Positions 25,840 to 31,615 of a stretch of 31,615 bases of DNA are shown here, in pieces. This DNA comes from Bacteroidales bacterium (lineage in GTDB: Bacteria; Bacteroidota; Bacteroidia; Bacteroidales; Muribaculaceae): NCBI GenBank assembly GCA_004557565.1, contig SFGS01000024.1, positions 1 to 31,615 on the forward strand, written 5' to 3'. The notes under the pieces are model-generated. The model had not been told where the DNA came from, made no database searches, and saw nothing but the letters and a program-made list of their open reading frames with translations. Positions within the stretch are counted from its first letter, which is position 1, and each line of letters begins with the position of its first letter. The position numbers were made by a program, and so were the translations under genes.

Positions 25840-28800
25840 TTATTTCTCGTCGTATTCCTGCCAACTCTTGATTTTAATGTCGGAGAGTTTTAATGAGCAG
25901 AATGCGTGGATAAACGCCTTAGCCAATCGCACGTTGGTAATCAATGGAATGTTGTGGTCGATAGCGCCACGGCGAATGCGGTAGCCGTTGGTGAGCTCAC
26001 GCTTCGAGTGGTTCTTTGGAATGTTCACAATCAGTTCAAACTTGTGTTCGCCAATCATGTTCATCACATTGTCGTGGGCATCTTCGTCAGGCCAGCTCAC
26101 CTTGTGAGCCTTCACACCGTTTTCGTTCAAGAATTTAGCGGTGCCTTCGGTGCCGTAGATTTCGTAGCCGCACTTCTGGAGCAAGAGGCTGGCATCGAGC
26201 AAATCCACCTTTGAGCGAGCCTCACCGCTGGAGATGAGCACACTCTTCTGTGGAATGGTGTAGCCAGTGGCAATGAGCGCGTTGAGCAATGCTTCGTCGT
26301 AGTCGTCGCCCAAGCAACCCACTTCACCAGTCGACGACATATCCACGCCAAGCACTGGGTCGGCGTTCTGGAGGCGTGCGAAACTGAATTGCGAAGCCTT
26401 CACACCGATGCGGTCGATGTCAAACGCGCTCTTGTCGGGGCGAGTGTAAGGCGCATCGAGCATGATTCGGGTGGCGGTTTCGATAAAGTTGCGCTTCAGC
26501 ACCTTACTCACGAATGGGAAGCTGCGTGAAGCACGCAAGTTACATTCAATCACCTTCACTTCACGGCCCTTAGCCAGATATTGGATATTGAATGGACCGC
26601 TGATGTTGAGTTCCTTGGCAATGGCACGGCTGATTTTCTTGATTTGGCGTGCGGTAGAGAAGTAGATTTGCTGCGCAGGGAACACCATAGTGGCATCGCC
26701 AGAGTGAACGCCGGCAAATTCCACATGCTCGCTGATAGCGTATTCCACCACTTCGCCGTGGTCAGCCACTGCGTCGAACTCAATTTCCTTGGTCTCGGTC
26801 ATGAATTGCGAAATCACCACTGGGTAGTCTTTGCTCACCTCGCTTGCCAACCGCAAGAAGCGATGCAGTTCTTCCTCATCGTAGCACACATTCATCGCCG
26901 CGCCCGAAAGCACATACGATGGACGCACGAGCACAGGGAAACCTACCTTGTCAACAAATTCCTGCACATCTTCCATGCTGGTGAGTGCGCTCCACTTTGG
27001 CTGGTCGATGCCCAGTTGGTCGAGCATAGCGGAGAATTTGTTGCGGTTTTCCGCACGGTCGATCGATACTGGCGATGTGCCAAGGATGGGCACGCTTTGG
27101 CGATGGAGTTTCATTGCCAAATTGTTAGGAATCTGACCACCTACCGACACAATCACACCGCGTGGACTTTCGAGGTCGATGACGTCGAGCACACGCTCAA
27201 ACGACAGTTCATCGAAGTAGAGGCGGTCGCACATATCGTAGTCGGTCGATACGGTTTCGGGGTTATAGTTAATCATGATACTCTTGTAACCGAGTTTGCG
27301 GGCGGTCTGGATTGCGTTCACAGAGCACCAGTCAAATTCCACCGAGCTACCGATGCGATAAGCACCAGAGCCGAGTACCACAACCGATTTTTCATTCTTA
27401 TAGTAGTTCACATCGTAGCCTTCCGCACTGTAGGTCATATACAGATAGTTGGTGAGGTCGGGGTGCTCACTTGCCACGGTGTTGATACGCTTCACAGCAG
27501 GGAGAATACCGAGTTTCTTGCGGTAAGCGCGCACGGCAAGGTTTTCCTTCTCCATATTGCCTTCGGGCTTGAGCACGAAGCGGGCAATCTGGAAGTCGCT
27601 GAAGCCGAGTATTTTCGCCTGACGCATCACGTCGGCAGGAATTTCCTCAAGCGAGTTGTAACCACAGAGTTTTTGCTTGTAGTCAACGATGTTTTTAAGG
27701 CGCTGAAGAAACCACTTGTCAATCTTGGTAAGTTCAAACAGGCGGTCGATGGTGTAGCCTTTCTCCAGCGCTTGCGCAATGGCGAAGGTACGCATATCGG
27801 TAGGATTTGCCAATTCGTCGTCGAGGTTGTCAAACTCCACGTGCTCATTGCCCACGAAGCCGTGCATACCCTGACCTATCATACGCAGACCCTTCTGAAT
27901 GATTTCTTCAAAAGTGCGGCCAATCGACATGATTTCGCCCACCGACTTCATGCTTGAGCCAATGCGGCGGCTCACGCCTGCAAACTTGGTCAAGTCCCAG
28001 CGTGGAATCTTGCAAATCAGATAGTCGAGTTGTGGAGCCACGTATGCCGAGTTAGGGGTGCCCATCTCGCCAATTTGGTCGAGTGTGTAGCCCAAGGCGA
28101 TTTTTGCCGCCACGAATGCCAATGGATAGCCGGTGGCCTTTGAAGCCAGCGCAGAGCTACGGCTCAAGCGGGCGTTCACCTCGATGATGCGGTAGTCGTT
28201 GGTGTCGGCGTTGAATGCAAACTGAATGTTACATTCGCCCACGATGCCCAAGTGGCGCACACACTTCACGCTGATTTCTTGCAGCATCTTCACCTGATCT
28301 TCGCTGAGCGAGCAAGTAGGAGCCACCACAATCGATTCACCAGTGTGAATGCCCAGTGGGTCAAAGTTTTCCATACTTGCCACGGTGAAGCAGTGGTCGT
28401 TGGCATCACGAATCACCTCAAATTCAATTTCCTTCCAGCCCTTCAACGATTCTTCCACAAGCACCTGTGGAGCGAAAGTGAAGGCACTTTCTGCTATTTC
28501 AATAAACTTCTTTTCATCTTGACATATACCAGAGCCCAAGCCGCCTAAAGCATACGCAGAGCGAATCATCACAGGATAACCGATGTGGCGAGCAGCCTCA
28601 AGAGCCGCCTCCATCGATTCCACAGCCTCGCTAATTGGGGTTTTCAAACCAATCTCGCTCAATCGCTTCACAAAGAGGTCGCGGTCTTCGGTGTCCATAA
28701 TCGCCTCAACCGAGGTGCCAAGCACCTTCACGCCATACTCCTTGAGAATACCCTTTTGAAACAACTCGGTGCCGCAGTTGAGTGCGGTTTGACCACCAAA

Positions 28801-29061
28801 CGCGAGCAAGATGCCATCAGGGCGCTCCTTCTTGATGATTTCAGTCACAAAGTGAGTGTTCACCGGCAGGAAGTACACCTTGTCGGCAATGCCTTCAGAG
28901 GTTTGAATTGTAGCGATGTTGGGGTTGACCAATACCGAACTAACACCTTCTTCGCGAAGGGCTTTCAATGCCTGAGAACCTGAATAGTCAAATTCACCTG
29001 CTTGGCCGATTTTGAGTGCTCCGGAACCTAAAACAAGCACTTTAGTCAGCTTTTTCTCCAT
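25840..29061 (-). CDS. carB: Carbamoyl-phosphate synthase large subunit
   Basis: The 1073-residue protein has the same length as E. coli CarB and makes carbamoyl phosphate from bicarbonate, ammonia (channelled from the small subunit) and two ATP, feeding pyrimidine and arginine synthesis. The two homologous ATP-grasp halves are visible: KVLVLGSGALKIGQAGEFDY (7-26) and the second at about 560 (SVVVLGSGAYRIGSSVEFDW), each with its own ATP-binding segments. The last 140 residues form the MGS-like allosteric domain (SVLISSGEARSKVDLLDASL onward). The glutaminase subunit gene carA is not adjacent. The start is ATG 29061, about 35 nt after a candidate -7 box. Confidence 0.96.
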   Translation of the reverse strand: MEKKLTKVLVLGSGALKIGQAGEFDYSGSQALKALREEGVSSVLVNPNIATIQTSEGIADKVYFLPVNTHFVTEIIKKERPDGILLAFGGQTALNCGTELFQKGILKEYGVKVLGTSVEAIMDTEDRDLFVKRLSEIGLKTPISEAVESMEAALEAARHIGYPVMIRSAYALGGLGSGICQDEKKFIEIAESAFTFAPQVLVEESLKGWKEIEFEVIRDANDHCFTVASMENFDPLGIHTGESIVVAPTCSLSEDQVKMLQEISVKCVRHLGIVGECNIQFAFNADTNDYRIIEVNARLSRSSALASKATGYPLAFVAAKIALGYTLDQIGEMGTPNSAYVAPQLDYLICKIPRWDLTKFAGVSRRIGSSMKSVGEIMSIGRTFEEIIQKGLRMIGQGMHGFVGNEHVEFDNLDDELANPTDMRTFAIAQALEKGYTIDRLFELTKIDKWFLQRLKNIVDYKQKLCGYNSLEEIPADVMRQAKILGFSDFQIARFVLKPEGNMEKENLAVRAYRKKLGILPAVKRINTVASEHPDLTNYLYMTYSAEGYDVNYYKNEKSVVVLGSGAYRIGSSVEFDWCSVNAIQTARKLGYKSIMINYNPETVSTDYDMCDRLYFDELSFERVLDVIDLESPRGVIVSVGGQIPNNLAMKLHRQSVPILGTSPVSIDRAENRNKFSAMLDQLGIDQPKWSALTSMEDVQEFVDKVGFPVLVRPSYVLSGAAMNVCYDEEELHRFLRLASEVSKDYPVVISQFMTETKEIEFDAVADHGEVVEYAISEHVEFAGVHSGDATMVFPAQQIYFSTARQIKKISRAIAKELNISGPFNIQYLAKGREVKVIECNLRASRSFPFVSKVLKRNFIETATRIMLDAPYTRPDKSAFDIDRIGVKASQFSFARLQNADPVLGVDMSSTGEVGCLGDDYDEALLNALIATGYTIPQKSVLISSGEARSKVDLLDASLLLQKCGYEIYGTEGTAKFLNENGVKAHKVSWPDEDAHDNVMNMIGEHKFELIVNIPKNHSKRELTNGYRIRRGAIDHNIPLITNVRLAKAFIHAFCSLKLSDIKIKSWQEYDEK

Positions 29062-29101
29062 AAAAAGTTATATTAAAAAAAGTTACTAAAAATTTTCTTT
29101 A

Positions 29102-29109
29102 CAAAGTTA
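29102..29109 (-). promoter_or_regulatory. Candidate -7 box of carB
   Basis: The minus strand reads TAACTTTG, an exact TAnnTTTG match, which would give a leader of about 35 nt. No clear -33 TTTG was found at the usual spacing. Confidence 0.5.
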
Positions 29110-29215
29110 ATTCATTTTTTCTCAACGCCACCCATATCCCACCACATAATTTCACACAAATCACAAAAACAAGAAAATCATCCTTTTCCACATCCCCTCT
29201 CCTCTAATTTCTCTC

Positions 29216-29431
29216 TTCTAACTTCTAACCTCTAACTTCTAATTTCTAACTTCTAATTTCTAATTTCTAATTTCTAATTTCTAACTTCTAACTTCTAATT
29301 TCTAACTTCTAATTTCTAACTTCTAATTTCTAATTTCTAATTTCTAATTTCTAACTTCTAATTTCTAACTTCTAATTTCTAACTTCTAATTTCTAACTTC
29401 TAATTTCTAACTTCTAATTTCTAATTTCTAA
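29216..29431. repeat. 7-bp tandem repeat TTCTAAY, about 31 units
   Basis: About 216 bp of nearly perfect heptamers TTCTAAC and TTCTAAT in an irregular order; the only clear internal deviation is one CTCTAAC near the start. It lies between carB (upstream side) and the terminator of the neighbouring exported-protein gene. Confidence 0.92.
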
Positions 29432-29468
29432 AAAAAGCGAGGCTCGCTTTTGGGGTGCGGGCCTCGCT
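29430..29468 (-). terminator. Terminator of the 29.5-31.2 kb gene
   Basis: Minus-strand AGCGAGGC (29468-29461) pairs with GCCTCGCT (29443-29436), followed by a run of U (29435-29430). A second hairpin GAGAAAA-TCACG-TTTTCTC (29473-29491) precedes it, nearer the stop codon. Confidence 0.88.
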
Positions 29469-29505
29469 GAGTGAGAAAATCACGTTTTCTCGTATTGGGA
29501 CGGAC

Positions 29506-31176
29506 TTATTTAATCACCTTTTCTGCCTTCACGGTGCCATCGGCATACTGAATGCGCTTGATGCACACGCCAGAAGCGGGCTCTGCGATTTGCTGACCTG
29601 CCACGTTGTAGTAGCTCACGCTCTTCACTTCGCGCATGTCGGCATTCACATCGTCGATACCGGTTACTGGACGATTTACCCACACCACATTACTGCGACG
29701 CTCTTCGCCACCGCCACGATAGATGCTCTGCACACCGAGTTTGGTGTAGTTCTTGTCGTAGAAGTAGATGGTGTGCTTACCTCCTGAAGGATAGATGTCG
29801 AATTCAGTGTCGGAGAATGCGTAAGGAATGTCGGTCATCGGTGCAGTCAAGCCCTTGAACACCTCTGGGGTGAACACGTAAGGAGCATCGTTGTAATACA
29901 CATTATAATATAGCTCATTCACGTTAAGGTCGTTGCCGTCAACATCCTTGACAGGAAGCACAAACTTCACAAGGTCGAAATTGGTTGATGGGCGAATGTC
30001 GTCGGCTGTGAACACTGGGTCGGCTGGAGTCATTGCCTTATCTTCTTGCGGCACGAAGCGTGGAGCCACATAGTCGCTGATGATGTAAAGGTTCTCACGG
30101 CCGCAGTTCACCACCAGTGATGCAGGATATTCGGCAGCCATCTTGCCTGATGCATCGTGTGTGAGTTTGATAGAGGCAGTCTTGTCGTAGTTGAAGAATG
30201 GTTTTTCGGTGCCGGCACCGTCGATTTTCGCATTGCCGGTGAGCACATACACATGAGCGTTATATTCCAAGTCGACGCCCAGATATTGCTTTGCTGGCAC
30301 CTCTACCGATTTGCCGTCGGCTGATACTGTGCCACACATCACTGCGTCGGGCAATCCCTTCTCCATGTGATCGACATACACCTTGCCGTCGGCGTTAAAC
30401 ACGTTCACCATCACAAACTCTTCGGCTGTCAAGTCTTTCGCGTCTGATTTGTATTCCATCTTGCAAGTGGCCTTGGTCAAGCCCTCTGGCTTCACGATAG
30501 GCTTGTCGGGGTTGATGGTGTATTTGATATTGAAGTCACCCATATAGAACCATCCGCCAGTTGCGTCGCACAATCCCACGAGGCAATCGTCAACTTGGGT
30601 GAGCTTATTGTCCTTCCAGGTGAATTTCACATCTTGAGTGGTGGAATCTACCACAAAAGTCTTGCCGTCGGCACTTGGCACAAGGCGCTGTGCGTAATAT
30701 GGGTCACCAGCGTCGATGCAGTAGAGCTGTGGCAAGTGCATCACTATCACATCGCCCTCTTTCTTCTCGCATTTCAGCCATGGGCTGCCCAATCCCCAAA
30801 TATAAGCCTGTGAGATGGGCGCTTGCACATAGATGAAGCCATCGTTAGCCACATCCACGCCGCCAATGCCGCCATCCACCTTCTGATAGTAGGCATCGCC
30901 CCAGCCCAAGCCGTAAGCCTCGGAATTGACATACATATTCTCGTAAACTGTGCCTGCGGGCGCATCGGAAATCACCGTACCCACATCTGCCATAGGTTTT
31001 GCCGCTTTTTTCAGAGCCAACACTCCTTCGCCCGACTGGGCTATACGCTGGCTCAAAGAGCACTGTTTCTTGATTGGCACTTGATTTTGAGCCACTCCGG
31101 CAAGGCGTAAACCACCTGCCCAACTCGCCGCTGCAAACAATACCATAGCGGCAACGAACAATGTACACTTTTTCAT
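29506..31176 (-). CDS. Exported protein of unknown function with T9SS-like C-terminal end
   Basis: The 556-residue protein has a signal peptide (MKKCTLFVAAMVLFAAASWA). The body contains alternating beta-rich segments (GGIGGVDVANDGFIYVQAPI, VDVNG-type turns) and no catalytic motif I recognise. The last 40 residues (SVSYYNVAGQQIAEPASGVC, then YADGTVKAEKVIK) resemble the C-terminal sorting end seen in many Bacteroidota exported proteins and match the end of the DUF4465 protein at 509-1441; the family uses it for type IX-like export or anchoring, which is inference here. The open frame reaches a GTG at 31182, but ATG 31176 gives a standard signal peptide. It has its own promoter and terminator and is not in an operon with carB. 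Confidence 0.75.
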   Translation of the reverse strand: MKKCTLFVAAMVLFAAASWAGGLRLAGVAQNQVPIKKQCSLSQRIAQSGEGVLALKKAAKPMADVGTVISDAPAGTVYENMYVNSEAYGLGWGDAYYQKVDGGIGGVDVANDGFIYVQAPISQAYIWGLGSPWLKCEKKEGDVIVMHLPQLYCIDAGDPYYAQRLVPSADGKTFVVDSTTQDVKFTWKDNKLTQVDDCLVGLCDATGGWFYMGDFNIKYTINPDKPIVKPEGLTKATCKMEYKSDAKDLTAEEFVMVNVFNADGKVYVDHMEKGLPDAVMCGTVSADGKSVEVPAKQYLGVDLEYNAHVYVLTGNAKIDGAGTEKPFFNYDKTASIKLTHDASGKMAAEYPASLVVNCGRENLYIISDYVAPRFVPQEDKAMTPADPVFTADDIRPSTNFDLVKFVLPVKDVDGNDLNVNELYYNVYYNDAPYVFTPEVFKGLTAPMTDIPYAFSDTEFDIYPSGGKHTIYFYDKNYTKLGVQSIYRGGGEERRSNVVWVNRPVTGIDDVNADMREVKSVSYYNVAGQQIAEPASGVCIKRIQYADGTVKAEKVIK

Positions 31177-31231
31177 AAGCACTGTTTTTTAAATGTGATA
31201 AAAATATTTATGTTGAAAAAATCTCTCTGTC

Positions 31232-31252
31232 TATTCTATAAAGATAGAATAA
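31232..31252 (-). other. Hairpin in the leader of the exported-protein gene
   Basis: TATTCTA-TAAAGA-TAGAATA forms a 7-bp stem between the predicted transcription start (near 31260) and the ATG at 31176. It may stabilise the mRNA; its role is not shown. Confidence 0.35.
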
Positions 31253-31265
31253 TCTATTCTTTTCG

Positions 31266-31273
31266 CAAATATA
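31266..31273 (-). promoter_or_regulatory. -7 box of the exported-protein gene
   Basis: The minus strand reads TATATTTG, identical to the ATPase -7 box. The -33 element is poor (ATTG, spacing 22). Confidence 0.5.
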
Positions 31274-31459
31274 GTGAATTATTTTACACTTTGCACAATT
31301 TTTACCGAATTTTTATATCATTTTGATAAAAATCCACCTATAATTATACCCAATGCACAATTACTGGGGCATATACAATGTCACCATATCGTGAATGGAT
31401 TCAAAAACAAAATGATTTCTTAAAAAGAGGTTGTATCAATCCCAAAACGATTTTGTATG
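31274..31459. other. AT-rich upstream DNA, no gene seen
   Basis: Between the promoter at 31266 and the repeat at 31460 I see no coding region or clear site. Confidence 0.5.
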
Positions 31460-31550
31460 GTAGGGACGCGATACTTCGCGTCCGCGCCAAATGCCTGATA
31501 TTCAATATGGTATTAAAATTATGGGCGGACGTGAAGTATCACGTCCCTAC
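31460..31550. repeat. REPIN-like inverted doublet, family B
   Basis: The left half starts GTAG (31460-31463) with hairpin GGACGCGA-TACT-TCGCGTCC. The right half carries GGACGTGA-AGTA-TCACGTCC and ends CTAC (31547-31550). The C-G pair of the left stem is a T-A pair in the right stem, so both hairpins stay perfect. The GTAGGGAC outer end is shared with family A. Confidence 0.72.
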
Positions 31551-31615
31551 CGGGTTTGGTTTTTCGCCGAAGGCGAGCGGTTTTTATCCTTTTGGCGATG
31601 CCACCGACCTCGCTG

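Noticed and set aside
26581..27957. Plus-strand 458-residue open frame
   Set aside because: It is a shadow of carB on the other strand, with His/Val-rich composition typical of antisense frames and no domain.
29216..29431. CRISPR array
   Set aside because: The units are 7 bp without spacers, and no cas genes are present.

Overview
The window looks like a chromosomal segment of a gut-type Bacteroidota (order Bacteroidales; Muribaculaceae- or Prevotella-like is a guess from protein style). The reasons are the Bacteroidota promoter pattern (TTTG, about 19 nt, TAnnTTTG) upstream of several genes, a surface BtuG-type beta-propeller lipoprotein beside BtuB, DUF4465 and dockerin-ended exported proteins, and proteins with a GxxI/EKxxK-type C-terminal end. 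Almost everything lies on the minus strand.

Reading in the direction of transcription (high to low coordinates): 31176-29506 encodes an exported protein of unknown function with a strong terminator. Next come a 31-copy heptamer tandem array and carB (29061-25840). The carB terminator hairpin contains the -33 box of the promoter for an exported WG-repeat protein (25743-24418). An archaeal-type AAA/STAND ATPase (24225-23095) follows behind a 35-bp inverted repeat at its promoter. It converges, with a 4-bp overlap, on the only plus-strand gene, an exported protein of unknown function (21713-23098). Then come xerC-type recombinase and hpf (21487-20293) with a terminator.

A single good promoter (19925-19955) leads into the translation/transcription superoperon: tRNA-Thr(UGU), tRNA-Tyr(GUA), tRNA-Gly(UCC), tRNA-Thr(GGU), tuf, tRNA-Trp(CCA), secE, nusG, rplK, rplA, rplJ, rplL, rpoB, rpoC. 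The order is that of the E. coli thrU-tyrU-glyT-thrT-tufB / secE-nusG / rplKAJL-rpoBC region. Hairpins with U-tracts lie after tuf and between rplL and rpoB, and could set the relative output of the segments.

After a repeat-rich gap, a cobalamin riboswitch (5911-6095) heads a four-gene vitamin B12 acquisition operon: btuB, btuG, a dockerin-ended exported protein and a DUF4465 protein, with translationally coupled or closely spaced starts. The last two genes are plausible extra surface parts of the BtuBG uptake machine.

The intergenic DNA is unusual. It holds at least three sequence families of inverted hairpin pairs resembling REPINs. Two families carry the GTAG foot known from REP elements, and in two families the hairpin changes between half-elements are compensatory. 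It also holds three arrays of the same 7-bp tandem repeat at different stages of decay. No insertion sequence, CRISPR array, prophage or rRNA gene was seen. Several computed ORF starts are too long: btuB starts inside its riboswitch, rplA and the ATPase start on TTG, the 21.7-kb gene starts on TTG inside its promoter, and the 31-kb gene starts on GTG. Corrected starts are given.
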